Below are positions 17,756 to 26,857 of a stretch of DNA of 64,000 nucleotides, in pieces. The position numbers and the translations under genes are program-made. The DNA is from Ignavibacteria bacterium RIFCSPLOWO2_12_FULL_56_21 (GTDB taxonomy: Bacteria; Bacteroidota; Ignavibacteria; UBA10030), in contig MHAK01000040.1 in assembly GCA_001802945.1 (NCBI GenBank), positions 18,456 to 82,455 of the forward strand. Direction: 5' to 3'. The notes below the pieces were generated by a model. The model did no database searches. It saw only the letters and a list, made by a program, of their open reading frames with translations, and was not told where the DNA came from. Each line of letters opens with the position of its first letter. Positions within the stretch are counted from its first letter, which is position 1.

Positions 17756-17962
17756 TCAATAATTGCAGCACTCACTGCCGACTATGAGGTTGGTCTCCTG
17801 GTTCCTGCACACTCCGTTCTTTTGGTCCCAGACGAACGGACCAGTTCCGCAGCTTGACGGCGGCCCGGTCGGTTCCTCCTCACACCCGAAGTGCAGTGAA
17901 CCGACCGCTGCCAGCACGACAAGGAAGAGGATCACGTTCACCGTCTCACGTATTCTTCTCAT
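17756..17962 (-). CDS. Small Cys-rich exported protein (hypothetical)
   Basis: A 68-residue ORF with an N-terminal hydrophobic segment followed by H-F-G-C, an imperfect lipobox, then an acidic and proline-rich stretch and three to four further Cys (S-C-G-T, G-V-C-R, E-C-C-N-Y). This resembles small secreted disulfide-containing proteins. The SD is weak. No family is recognised. It may be a real small envelope protein; the evidence is composition only. Confidence 0.5.
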   Translation of the reverse strand: MRRIRETVNVILFLVVLAAVGSLHFGCEEEPTGPPSSCGTGPFVWDQKNGVCRNQETNLIVGSECCNY

Positions 17963-18083
17963 ATCAATTCCGTCCAGTTATGATCGTTCAGGCAACTTTT
18001 GGCCCTTGCGGACCGTCATTCAGGAATGTACACCGTAGGTTTCTCTGATGCGAATTCACAACAACGTATGCGCATCAGGAATC

Positions 18084-19142
18084 TTATGCAACCGCCAATT
18101 TCACCCGGTTCTGCACCGCGGCGAACACTTCGTCAACGGACGTCTCCAGCATGCACCGGAAGTGTCCTTCCGGGCATGATGCCCGACCGATATGGCTGCA
18201 CGGACGGCACGAAAGGCCGGATCTTTCCAGAACCGTGGCTTCCGGGTTGGTCGGTGAGAATCCGAACTCCCGCACCGTCGAACCGAATATGGCAACCAAC
18301 GGCTTTCGACGCGCGGCGGCGATGTGCATGAGTCCGGAGTCGTTGGTCACAATCGCCTCGACATATTCCATCGCGGCGGCATTTTCCAGAAGTGAAAGCT
18401 CCCCGGTTAGGTCGATCACACGTTCGGCATGTGTGCTTGCTGCGATCGATCTCGCGATCCCGCCGTTTACCGAACGGTCCGCCAGCCCTCCGAACAACAC
18501 AACGGCGCCGGACGTCTCCCGGATCAGCCGGATCCCCAACTCCGCGTAGCGTTCCGGCGGCCAGCGTTTCGTTGCATGCCGCGCCGTCGGACAGAACCCA
18601 TACACCTTTTCAAATCGGTGGAGTTTCAGCGCAACCATGCGTCCGTTGACACCGAAAAGGACCTCGTCGGGAATATGCAGCTCCAACCCTTTGCCGTCGT
18701 TCACGATTCCCCACCGTGCAACCGTCTCGAGATACCGGTCAGCAACGGGGACAATGGAGGTATAGAAATTCTTCTTGAACTTCACCAGCGCCGTCCGCTC
18801 GAGGACGCGTTTATCGACGGTCACGACATGCCGAACGTTCCGGACGCCCCTGAGGAACCTGCTGCGAAGACTGTTATGGATGTCGACGATGAGGTCGTAA
18901 TGCTCTCCGGCGATCCGGTGCTTCAATCGGCGGAGACCTGCGAACCCTTCCGTCGCGTCAAACTCATACGTATAGTTCAGATTGTGATTGTGCCGCACAA
19001 GCTCCGCGTATTCGCGCCGGGTCGCAAAATCGATCTGTCCATGGGGGAATTTTAACCGTAATTGGCGGAGCAACGGCGATGCAAGCACAATGTCGCCAAT
19101 GGAACTAAATCGGATCACCAGTGTTTTATGGATCGCTTCCAT
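18084..19142 (-). CDS. Glycosyltransferase family 9 (heptosyltransferase-like)
   Basis: A 352-residue GT-B enzyme resembling ADP-heptose:LPS heptosyltransferases (WaaC/WaaF). It begins with the diagnostic IRFSSIGDIVLASPLLRQLR, has TKRWPPERYAEL and VLFGGLADR in the donor half, and VTNDSGLMHIAAA for nucleotide-sugar binding. The C-terminal Cys cluster (SCRPCSHIGRASCPEGHFRCM) is common in this family. It would add a heptose or related sugar to the lipopolysaccharide core. It stands alone and divergent from the AAA/VWA pair. Confidence 0.9.
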   Translation of the reverse strand: MEAIHKTLVIRFSSIGDIVLASPLLRQLRLKFPHGQIDFATRREYAELVRHNHNLNYTYEFDATEGFAGLRRLKHRIAGEHYDLIVDIHNSLRSRFLRGVRNVRHVVTVDKRVLERTALVKFKKNFYTSIVPVADRYLETVARWGIVNDGKGLELHIPDEVLFGVNGRMVALKLHRFEKVYGFCPTARHATKRWPPERYAELGIRLIRETSGAVVLFGGLADRSVNGGIARSIAASTHAERVIDLTGELSLLENAAAMEYVEAIVTNDSGLMHIAAARRKPLVAIFGSTVREFGFSPTNPEATVLERSGLSCRPCSHIGRASCPEGHFRCMLETSVDEVFAAVQNRVKLAVA

Positions 19143-19262
19143 CAGGGTGAAAGTTACGACTCCTTCTCAGGAGCCGCAACCGATGAGTGGCGAAGTTCAT
19201 TGCTTTTTCGTCCGCGGGCCACTATACTACCGGAACGCACGACGATTCGGTGAAAACAGTCA

Positions 19263-20807
19263 ATGGCCTTCCATCAATCAACAGCGGCGCGTCCAACGAC
19301 CCTCGGAGAACTCAAACGCTCGGGATATAAGGTCCTTCCCGTCAAGGAGGAGATCCGGAAAAATCTCACGGGGATCCTGCGTTCGAATACGCCACTCTTT
19401 CCCGGCATTATCGGATACGAGAAGAGCGTCATTCCGGACCTCGTCAACGCGCTCCTCGCGCGTCACGATATTCTGCTCCTCGGACTTCGCGGCCAAGCCA
19501 AGTCGCGAATCCTGCGACAGCTCCCGACACTTCTGGACGAGTTCATCCCGGTGATCAAAGGGAGTGAACTGAACGACAACCCTTTTCACCCGGTGAGCAG
19601 ACACGCCGTCGACGCGGTTCGCACCGGCGGAGACGACACGGAAATCGAATGGATCCACCGCGACCAACGATTCTCGGAAAAGCTGGCTACACCCGACGTT
19701 ACGATCGCAGACCTTATCGGCGACATCGATCCCATCAAGGCGGCCACCCAAAGGCTCCATTACGCTCACGAAGGTGCGATCCATTTCGGCATTATCCCGC
19801 GCACCAACCGTGGCATCTTCGCCATCAATGAACTCCCCGACCTGCAACCCCGAATCCAGGTCGGCCTCTTTAATATTATGGAAGAGAAGGACATTCAGAT
19901 ACGCGGGTTCAACATCCGGCTTCCTCTGGACATTCTCCTTGTGTTCACCGCGAACCCGGAGGATTACACCAACCGAGGAAATCTCATCACACCGCTCAAG
20001 GATCGCATCGATGCGCAGATCCTCACGCACTATCCGCGTTCGCTTAACGATGCCATTCGGATCACCGAACAGGAAGCGTGGGTCGAGCGGGACGGACGTT
20101 CTGTGGTCATTCCCCCGTACATGAAGGAGATCGTTGAACAGATCGCTTTCGAAGCGAGAAAGAGCGAATTCGTTGACCAGAAATCGGGAGTGAGCGCTCG
20201 CCTGACGATCGCGTCCATGGAAAGCCTTGTCAGCAATGCTGAACGAAGAGCGATCATCCTCGGTGATTCAGCGGTAGTTCCGCGACTCGTCGACCTGCAT
20301 CATGCACTTCCCGGAATGACCGGTAAGATCGAGCTCGTGTTCGAAGGAGAACAAGAAGGGGCAGTCAAGGTGAGCAAGGCGCTGATCGGCAAGGCTGTCA
20401 GGACCGTCTTTCAGCAGTATTTCCCCGACCCTCTTCAGAAGAAGCCGCGTGAACGAGCCGAAACAACCAGAACAACGGCAGACAATGGCCTGTACGGCCC
20501 CATTGTGAGCTGGTTCGAGCAGGGAAACAAGGTCGAGATCTCCGACGACATGCCGTTGGAGGCTTTTTACCGCGAGCTCGATCGCATCGGCGGACTTCGA
20601 GCTGTGACGTTGAAACATCTTAAGATACCCGAAGCCAACCGGGGAGAGCTTGCATCGGCGATGGAGTTCGTTCTGGAAGCTCTCCATCAGTGCTCAAAGA
20701 TCGCAAAAGACGAGGTCGAGCGGGCCTCGACCTATAAAGACATGGTCGGAAGCATCTTCTCAGGACGCGGGCGATCGCTCGAAGAGGATGAGGAGACGGG
20801 GACGTGA
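19263..20807 (+). CDS. AAA ATPase, magnesium-chelatase subunit I-like
   Basis: A 514-residue MoxR/ChlI-type ATPase. Walker A is G74-L-R-G-Q-A-K-S81, Walker B-like FAINELPDL and a sensor LVFTANPEDYTNRG are clear; the arginine finger region is near PLKDRID. The helical lid follows to about 330 and the C-terminal part is variable. Such ATPases work with VWA partners as metal chelatases or chaperones that remodel proteins. The downstream gene is exactly a VWA protein, and its GTG start overlaps this stop (GTGA). No porphyrin genes are nearby, so a role in pigment synthesis is not supported. Confidence 0.85.
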   Translation: MAFHQSTAARPTTLGELKRSGYKVLPVKEEIRKNLTGILRSNTPLFPGIIGYEKSVIPDLVNALLARHDILLLGLRGQAKSRILRQLPTLLDEFIPVIKGSELNDNPFHPVSRHAVDAVRTGGDDTEIEWIHRDQRFSEKLATPDVTIADLIGDIDPIKAATQRLHYAHEGAIHFGIIPRTNRGIFAINELPDLQPRIQVGLFNIMEEKDIQIRGFNIRLPLDILLVFTANPEDYTNRGNLITPLKDRIDAQILTHYPRSLNDAIRITEQEAWVERDGRSVVIPPYMKEIVEQIAFEARKSEFVDQKSGVSARLTIASMESLVSNAERRAIILGDSAVVPRLVDLHHALPGMTGKIELVFEGEQEGAVKVSKALIGKAVRTVFQQYFPDPLQKKPRERAETTRTTADNGLYGPIVSWFEQGNKVEISDDMPLEAFYRELDRIGGLRAVTLKHLKIPEANRGELASAMEFVLEALHQCSKIAKDEVERASTYKDMVGSIFSGRGRSLEEDEETGT

Positions 20808-21907
20808 GGTTCGAGTACTCCCAATGGCGTCCCGACTCCACGACGGATGAGCAGCAGCTGGAATCGCTGTTGTCGCTCTTTTCGTATCTGGCAGTCAAGA
20901 CGAGCGGCGATGTTGCAGAGGCACTCGAGTGGCTTCGCCGGCTCGCCGATCGCTACGGCGTTTTCGACGAGAACCTTACGATCGAGGAGCTCATCCGGCG
21001 GCTCAAGGACCTCGGGATCATCGAAGAAGTCGACGGGATGAACGTCCTGACGACGCGTGGGATCCAGAAGATCCGTCAGGACGCGCTGCGGCACATCTTC
21101 AGCAATCTCAAAAAAGCCCCGGGCGGCACGCACGAAACGCCCCATACCGGCGACGGAGTCGACCGGCTGAGCGAGACCCGTTCCTGGATGTTCGGCGATC
21201 TGGCGACGAACATCGACCTGACAAGTACGCTGTCCAACGTGTTTCGGCGCGATGGGATCGACAATTTTTCACTGAAAGAAGAGGACCTGGAGGTCTACGA
21301 GACCGAACATTTATCAAGCTGCGCGACCGTTCTCATGCTCGACATCAGTCACAGCATGATCCTGTACGGCGAAGACCGCATCACACCCGCGAAACAGGTG
21401 GCGCTTGCCCTTGCTGAGCTCATCCGCGTGAAATTTCCGAAGGACTACCTCGCCTGCGTCGTCTTCGGCGATGAGGCGAAGGTCGTCAGTCTCGCCGAAT
21501 TGCCATTCCTGAATGTCGGTCCCTTCCACACGAACACGCGGGCCGGACTGCAGCTTGCTCGCCAACTCCTCCGTCGTGCGGGAAACGTCAACAAGCAGAT
21601 CTTCATGATCACCGACGGCAAACCATCCGCGATCTTCGATGGAGCAGGTAGGATCTATAAGAATCCGTTCGGATTGGACCAGCGCATCGTGAACAAGACG
21701 CTCGACGAGGCTGTGCAATGCCGGCGGGAAAAGATCACGGTGAGCACCTTTATGGTGGCACAGGACCCGTATCTTGTCGACTTTGTGGAAGAGTTCACAA
21801 AAGCGAACCAGGGACGAGCGTACTTCTCTTCCTTGAACAATCTCGGCGAGTTCATTCTTGTCGACTATCTGAAGAACCGCAGGACCAAGTTCAATGCAGG
21901 ACGATAG
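20804..21907 (+). CDS. VWA (von Willebrand factor A) domain protein
   Basis: A 367-residue partner of the upstream AAA ATPase. The first ~110 residues are helical. The VWA domain (about 175-355) has a MIDAS D-I-S-H-S, a Thr in the NTRAGL loop and a later Asp in MITDGKPS, so the metal site is complete. The GTG start overlaps the ATPase stop. MoxR-VWA pairs usually assemble or activate another protein, but no client gene is in the operon. A terminator follows at 22007. Confidence 0.87.
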   Translation: MRFEYSQWRPDSTTDEQQLESLLSLFSYLAVKTSGDVAEALEWLRRLADRYGVFDENLTIEELIRRLKDLGIIEEVDGMNVLTTRGIQKIRQDALRHIFSNLKKAPGGTHETPHTGDGVDRLSETRSWMFGDLATNIDLTSTLSNVFRRDGIDNFSLKEEDLEVYETEHLSSCATVLMLDISHSMILYGEDRITPAKQVALALAELIRVKFPKDYLACVVFGDEAKVVSLAELPFLNVGPFHTNTRAGLQLARQLLRRAGNVNKQIFMITDGKPSAIFDGAGRIYKNPFGLDQRIVNKTLDEAVQCRREKITVSTFMVAQDPYLVDFVEEFTKANQGRAYFSSLNNLGEFILVDYLKNRRTKFNAGR

Positions 21908-22006
21908 AAGACAGATCTTCGATTCCTTGGAAGTAACTTCAATTCCTTGAATTTCAGCCCGTTTTTCCCGACTTTGATGCATTCAGGGTTGGAAGAGGCG
22001 TTTGAC

Positions 22007-22028
22007 AAGCCCGGATAGGGCTTTTTTT
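22007..22028 (+). terminator. Rho-independent terminator of the AAA-VWA operon
   Basis: AAGCCC (22007-22012), 5-nt loop, GGGCTT (22018-22023) and a run of T's, about 100 bp after the VWA stop. Confidence 0.85.
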
Positions 22029-22142
22029 GTTGCTGCTGGTAAGGATTTTCACGCTACGATCGCAAAGACTCGGTAATGCTTGTCTTGACGACCGCAAAGG
22101 TGGAAGATTATCACGCAACGAAACAACTTCCCGTTGCGAGCG

Positions 22143-22182
22143 CCCGCCTGCCCTAATGGGTCCTAATGATTGGCGGGCAGGC
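22143..22182. repeat. CCCGCCTGCC...GGCGGGCAGG palindromic element, copy 1
   Basis: A 40-bp element with ends CCCGCCTGCC and GGCGGGCAGGC around an AT-richer centre. It is flanked on both sides by TGCGAGCG (22135-22142 and 22183-22190), which could be a target-site duplication. A second copy lies at 28685. The rest of the 356-bp spacer (21908-22263) holds only the terminator. Confidence 0.65.
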
Positions 22183-22263
22183 TGCGAGCGTTGCGAGTAA
22201 CTCATTTCATAGTCGCGCTGCGGGCGTGGCGTGTGACGCATTGAGAAGTCAGGCAAACCACTG

Positions 22264-23028
22264 ATGCTCCTCATCTTTCCATCCATAGAGATCAGCCACG
22301 AATGTTGTCTTGAAGTAGTGCACGGACTGCCCGGCGCCGAACGCACGTACTCCGTCGACCCCGTGCAGATGGCTATCCTCTGGAGAGGTGAGAATGCCAA
22401 AACGCTCCATGTCGTCGATATGGACGGCGTGAGCGAAGGCAGGGTTGTCAATAGCCATATCATCCGGAAAATGGTCGAGTCTGTCGACATTCCCATCCAG
22501 GTCGGCGGCGGATTGCGCACCTTCGAAGAGATCGAACAGGCGCTGTCTCTTGGCGTCTACCGCGTCGTCGTCGGAACGGCCGCCGTCGAACAACCCGGAT
22601 TGATCGAGCGTCTTGTCAAAGTCTTTGGAACACGGAAGATCGCCGTTGGAATCGACGCCCGATCAGGACAGGTGACGGTGTCGGGCGGGAAAATACGGAC
22701 GAATGTCACTCCCTTGGAATTAGCAAGAGAAATGAAGAAGCTCGGAGTCTCCCGGATCGTGTATGGAGAGCGTGGCCCCGAAGGTCCTGCACGGATACTT
22801 CCCATAGATACCCTCCGCGAGCTGGCAACGGCGACGAAGATCCGCGTCACCTGCTGGGGAGGCGTGTATTCGTACAAAGACCTCGTCCGATTGCAGGAAC
22901 TCGAGAAGATCGGCGTCGACTCTGTTATCGTCGGCCGCCCTCTCTATGAGAACCGATTCCCTTGCCAGGCGTTGTGGCGGCTGAATGAGAACCAGCTCAA
23001 CGACCTTGGACCTACCCGGCGCATCTGA
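22264..23028 (+). CDS. HisA-like TIM-barrel protein with altered active site
   Basis: A 254-residue protein of the HisA/HisF family. Phosphate-binding motifs are present: IQVGGGLRTFEEI and the C-terminal GVYSY...VIVGRPLYENRF. HisA normally has a catalytic Asp in the first strand (P-A-I-D) and a second Asp late in the barrel. Here the first strand reads FPSIEIS, with Glu in place of Asp, and the 'T-D-I-x-x-D-G' loop is replaced by VYGERGPEG. The middle VGIDAR Asp is kept. No other his genes are nearby; it sits before a PfkB kinase and an RmlD-like gene. It may act on another phosphosugar. Confidence 0.8.
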   Translation: MLLIFPSIEISHECCLEVVHGLPGAERTYSVDPVQMAILWRGENAKTLHVVDMDGVSEGRVVNSHIIRKMVESVDIPIQVGGGLRTFEEIEQALSLGVYRVVVGTAAVEQPGLIERLVKVFGTRKIAVGIDARSGQVTVSGGKIRTNVTPLELAREMKKLGVSRIVYGERGPEGPARILPIDTLRELATATKIRVTCWGGVYSYKDLVRLQELEKIGVDSVIVGRPLYENRFPCQALWRLNENQLNDLGPTRRI

Positions 23029-23030
23029 CC

Positions 23031-23981
23031 ATGGAGATCACGGTTATCGGTCATCTCTGCAAGGACCGCATACTTTTCGAGGGGGAATCGCAGCCTGCGG
23101 CAGTGCAATTCGGGGGGCTCATATATTCCGTGGCTGCGCTTTCGGCGGCTTCAAGGATTGGCGATGTCATCCGGCCGGTGTGCAGCGTGGGCGTAAACGA
23201 GTTCGAAGAAGCGCGTGCGCTCCTGCGGACGTTCCCGTTTGTGTCCGTCGAAGGCGTTTTCCCGGTCAATGGTCCGACGAACGAGGTGACGCACATATAC
23301 GGATCGCCCGGAACGCCGCGGATCGAATGTTCCGTCGGCATTGCAGACCCCATTCCTTTTACCAGAGTCAAACCGTTCCTCGAGGTCGATGGAGTACTTG
23401 TAAATATGGTTTCGGGCCTCGATATAACGCTCGAAACGTTCGACAATATCCGCATGGCCGTCCGCGACCGCAGGGTCCCCATCCATTTTGACTTTCACGC
23501 GCTTACTCTTGGGATCGATGGAAATTCCAAACGATTTCGCAGACCGTTGACCGATTGGCGCAGGTGGTGCTTCATGCTCCACTCCGTTCAGATGAGCGAA
23601 CAGGAAGCGCTTGGACTCACGGCAGAGAAGTACGATGAAAAGACCCTCATCAACCAGTTGATGCCCCTCATGGTCCAGGGGCTGGCTATCACGCGCGGCG
23701 AACAAGGGGTCACGCTCATCACGCAGGACGTTCACAAGCACCTGACACGACACGACATTCCGGGCGTGCCTGTGACGGCGGTCGACACCACGGGTTGCGG
23801 CGACGTCTTCGGCGCTACATTCTTTGCGTCGGCCATTCTCAATACCGACTTCCGTGTCGCCGCCGAACGCGCGAACACTGTGGCAGCTTTGCACGCGTCG
23901 CTCCCGGTGCAGAACAAGGCGGCTGCGATCGTCGAACGGGCCCGCGGATTCGCCGCACCGGCGATGGGATCGACCGCATGA
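23031..23981 (+). CDS. PfkB-family carbohydrate/nucleoside kinase
   Basis: A 316-residue ribokinase-like protein. The C-terminal catalytic motif is DTTGCGDVFGATF (catalytic Asp; usual DTTGAGD, with Ala replaced by Cys). The N-terminal sugar-binding GG is in QFGGLIYSVAAL. It phosphorylates a sugar or nucleoside that cannot be read from sequence. It starts 2 bp after the HisA-like gene and its stop overlaps the RmlD start (ATGA), so the three form one unit. Confidence 0.87.
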   Translation: MEITVIGHLCKDRILFEGESQPAAVQFGGLIYSVAALSAASRIGDVIRPVCSVGVNEFEEARALLRTFPFVSVEGVFPVNGPTNEVTHIYGSPGTPRIECSVGIADPIPFTRVKPFLEVDGVLVNMVSGLDITLETFDNIRMAVRDRRVPIHFDFHALTLGIDGNSKRFRRPLTDWRRWCFMLHSVQMSEQEALGLTAEKYDEKTLINQLMPLMVQGLAITRGEQGVTLITQDVHKHLTRHDIPGVPVTAVDTTGCGDVFGATFFASAILNTDFRVAAERANTVAALHASLPVQNKAAAIVERARGFAAPAMGSTA

Positions 23982-24889
23982 AGCGCGTTCTGATCTGCGG
24001 CAGCAACGGACTCCTCGGTCAGCGCATTGCTCTCGCGCTCGGCGGACGTACCGATTTGGAAGTCCTGAACACAGGCCGCCAACGCTCGTTTGTGCATGAT
24101 CACAAGTTGTTTGACTATACCCAGCTCGACCTCGGATCTCGAAGCGATGTGCGAAGTCTGATGTCCAGCTTTCAGCCGACAACTGTTGTGAATGCAGCTG
24201 GAGTGGCAGACGTCGATTGGTGCGAGACGCATCGCGAAGAGGCCTGGCGAACCAATGTCGCGACCGTTGAACATGTACTCGACGGCGCGCGCAGAGTGGG
24301 GGCGCGCATCATCCACATTTCAACCGACTACGTCTTCGACGGCAGGAATTCGCCGTATGCCGAATCGGCACTTCCATGTCCCGTCAATTACTACGGAAAA
24401 ACGAAACTTGCAGCGGAGAACGCCGTCCACTCTTCCGGCGTTCCGGCGGCCATTCTCAGGGTTTGTCTCTTGTTCGGAACCGCCATGGGAACCGCAAACA
24501 GCTTTGCGACGAAAGTTGTCCGCAGCCTCCGGGTCGGCGAGAACGTCAATGCTGCGCCGGACATCGGATGCAACCCATTGCATGTGAGCAGCGCCGCCGC
24601 GGCCGTGGTGGCCGCACTGGAGAACGATGCTGAAGGCATTTTCCACATCTCGGGCGCAGACTTTGCGAACCGTTACGATTTTGCCTGTATGTTAGCGGCA
24701 ACGTTTGGATACTCGGAAGGCCTTGTTCTTTCCGTCAAAACGACTGACCTGAACCTCCCGGCCGTCCGGCCCATGTCGACTGGATTCGTCACTTCGAAAG
24801 CCGAACGGCAGCTCGGGTTTCGGCCGTTGCCCCTGCGTCAGACCGTATCGATGTTCAAACAAGAATTCTTCCATCTTGCAGTGAATTGA
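23978..24889 (+). CDS. dTDP-4-dehydrorhamnose reductase-like (RmlD family)
   Basis: A 303-residue short-chain (extended SDR) reductase. It has a Rossmann GSNGLLGQ motif, VNAAGVADVDWCE, the STDYVFDG strand, and the catalytic Y-x3-K in NYYGKTK. This matches RmlD, which makes dTDP-L-rhamnose, but no rmlABC is adjacent. It could act on a different nucleotide-sugar. Start chosen at the ATGA overlap with the kinase. It ends in a TGATG overlap with the metal permease gene. Confidence 0.85.
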   Translation: MKRVLICGSNGLLGQRIALALGGRTDLEVLNTGRQRSFVHDHKLFDYTQLDLGSRSDVRSLMSSFQPTTVVNAAGVADVDWCETHREEAWRTNVATVEHVLDGARRVGARIIHISTDYVFDGRNSPYAESALPCPVNYYGKTKLAAENAVHSSGVPAAILRVCLLFGTAMGTANSFATKVVRSLRVGENVNAAPDIGCNPLHVSSAAAAVVAALENDAEGIFHISGADFANRYDFACMLAATFGYSEGLVLSVKTTDLNLPAVRPMSTGFVTSKAERQLGFRPLPLRQTVSMFKQEFFHLAVN

Positions 24890-25560
24890 TGTACATCTTC
24901 ATTCCCCTTGTGTCAGGCTTCGTGCTTGGGTGTCTCCATGCGTTCGATGCAGACCACCTCGCAGCCGTGTCGGCCGTAGCCTCAGGGCGCCGCTCCCCTG
25001 CTTCCGCCCTCCGTCTGGGTGCCGCCTGGGGACTTGGCCATTCCGCCGTATTGTTGGTCGCAGGCGGCTTGATTGTCGGGTTCAATATTGTAATCCCTGC
25101 GGCGCTTCAGGAGTGGACAGAGATCGCGGTCGGACTCATGCTGATCGGCCTGGGAGCCTGGACGATTCGAAGAGTCCTAAATCACAGACATATTCATATC
25201 CATCGGCATGTGCACAACGGCACCGAGCACGTACATTTTCACCGGCACGACAGCGCGAATGAAGGTTCGCACGACCATCGTCATTCCATGTTTGCAATCG
25301 GCGCCGCACACGGCCTTGCCGGCACCGGAACGATCGTCCTTCTCATTCCGATCGCCCTGGCGAATTCTCCCGTGGCAGCGCTGAGCTTTCTCCTGGTATT
25401 TGGCCTCGGTACAATGATTGCCATGTCGGCGTTTTCACTCTTCTTTACGCTCGTCGTGAACACAGTTTCAAGCGAACGATTGCTTGCGTCCGTGCAAGGC
25501 GCCGCAGGATTGGCCAGCATGATCGTCGGCCTCATGTGGATCACAATACGACTGACTTAA
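24889..25560 (+). CDS. NicO/UreH-type nickel/cobalt (or other metal) permease
   Basis: A 223-residue membrane protein with about six helices. The first helix has HAFDADHLAAVS, the H-x-x-D-x-D-H-type nickel/cobalt-binding signature. A cytoplasmic loop (about 105-130) is a run of His and Asp (H-I-H-I-H-R-H-V-H...), a metal-buffering loop as in RcnA. A second H-G-L-A-G-T-G-T segment follows. It probably transports a divalent metal. The ATG at 24889 overlaps the RmlD stop. No urease or hydrogenase genes are present. Confidence 0.85.
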   Translation: MYIFIPLVSGFVLGCLHAFDADHLAAVSAVASGRRSPASALRLGAAWGLGHSAVLLVAGGLIVGFNIVIPAALQEWTEIAVGLMLIGLGAWTIRRVLNHRHIHIHRHVHNGTEHVHFHRHDSANEGSHDHRHSMFAIGAAHGLAGTGTIVLLIPIALANSPVAALSFLLVFGLGTMIAMSAFSLFFTLVVNTVSSERLLASVQGAAGLASMIVGLMWITIRLT

Positions 25561-25572
25561 CCAGAGAACCCA

Positions 25573-26838
25573 ATGCTCGACCTCAAATTCATTCGCGAGA
25601 ATACAGACCGAGTGCGCCAAGCCGCAGAAGCCAAGGGAATGTCGGTCGATATCGATGGGATCATCGCCGCGGACGACCGTCGGCACACGCTTATTCAGGA
25701 GGGAGAGGCGTTAAAGGCAAGGCGCAACCAGGTCTCCGCACAGGTTGGGAAAGTGAAGAAGGTAGGGGGAGATGCGGGATCGTTGATACGGGAAATGGAG
25801 TCCGTGAAAGACAGGATTCAAGCCATCGACGCGGAAATGAAAGAGGTCGAGAAATCGTTGAACGGGCTCATGCTTTCTGTGCCGAACATTCCGCATGCGT
25901 CAGTCCCTCTCGGGAACACGCCACAGGAGAATAAAGAAGTCTTCGCCTGGGGGGAGAAACCCGTCTCCGAGGAACCGATGAGACCCCACTGGGAGTTGAC
26001 GGAGAAGCTGGGCATCATCGACTTCACCAGGGGAGCCAAGGTCGCCGGGGCCGGATTCCCGTTCTATGTCGGCAAAGGGGCGGTCCTTGAGCGCGCGTTG
26101 ATCAATTTCTTCCTCGACAAGGCGGCAGAGCACGGATATCGAGAACTATGGACTCCTATCGTCGTGAATGAAGAGAGCGCCCGCGGCACAGGTCAATTGC
26201 CGGACAAAGAAGACCTGATGTACGTCGCCGAACGGGACGGGCTCTTCCTGATTCCCACGGCGGAAGTGCCGGTCAGCAATTTCCATCGCGATGAATCGTT
26301 TCAAGAGAAGGACCTTCCCGTCCGGTACGCCGCCTACACGCCGTGTTTCCGTCGCGAGGCGGGTTCTTACGGAAAGGATGTGCGGGGACTGAATCGCCTT
26401 CACCAATTCGACAAGGTCGAACTCGTCAAGTTCGTCCATCCCGAAACTTCGTACGACGAGCTCGACAGTCTTCGGGCCGATGCGGAGCGGCTGCTCCAAC
26501 TTCTCGGCCTTCCCTATCGCGTTCTTCTCATGTGCACGGGCGACATGGGTTTTACGCAATCCAAGAAGTTCGACCTGGAAGTTTGGGCTCCCGGGCAGCA
26601 GCGCTGGCTCGAGGTTTCGTCGTGCAGCAATTTCGAGTCATTCCAGGCGCGCCGCATGAATATCAGATTCAAGCCGAAGGCTGGTGGAAAACCGGAATTC
26701 GTACACACGCTCAACGGCTCCGCCCTTGCATTGCCGCGGGTCGTGGCGGCGTTGATTGAACACTATCAAACGCCCGAAGGGAAGATCATTGTGCCGAAGG
26801 CCCTCCATCGCTACACCGGTTTTGAGGTGATCGGTTGA
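25573..26838 (+). CDS. serS: Seryl-tRNA synthetase
   Basis: A 421-residue class II synthetase. The N-terminal coiled-coil arm (about 30-100) binds the long variable arm of tRNA-Ser. Motif 2 is in CFRREAGSYGKDVRG and motif 3 in TLNGSALALPRVVAALIEHYQ. Size and all motifs are normal. It starts 12 bp after the metal permease. Confidence 0.97.
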   Translation: MLDLKFIRENTDRVRQAAEAKGMSVDIDGIIAADDRRHTLIQEGEALKARRNQVSAQVGKVKKVGGDAGSLIREMESVKDRIQAIDAEMKEVEKSLNGLMLSVPNIPHASVPLGNTPQENKEVFAWGEKPVSEEPMRPHWELTEKLGIIDFTRGAKVAGAGFPFYVGKGAVLERALINFFLDKAAEHGYRELWTPIVVNEESARGTGQLPDKEDLMYVAERDGLFLIPTAEVPVSNFHRDESFQEKDLPVRYAAYTPCFRREAGSYGKDVRGLNRLHQFDKVELVKFVHPETSYDELDSLRADAERLLQLLGLPYRVLLMCTGDMGFTQSKKFDLEVWAPGQQRWLEVSSCSNFESFQARRMNIRFKPKAGGKPEFVHTLNGSALALPRVVAALIEHYQTPEGKIIVPKALHRYTGFEVIG

Positions 26839-26857
26839 TGCTTCAAGTGAGAACCCT

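Noticed and set aside
19263..21907. Magnesium chelatase for chlorophyll or cobaltochelatase
   Set aside because: No porphyrin or cobalamin genes nearby and no large ChlH/CobN-type subunit in the window.
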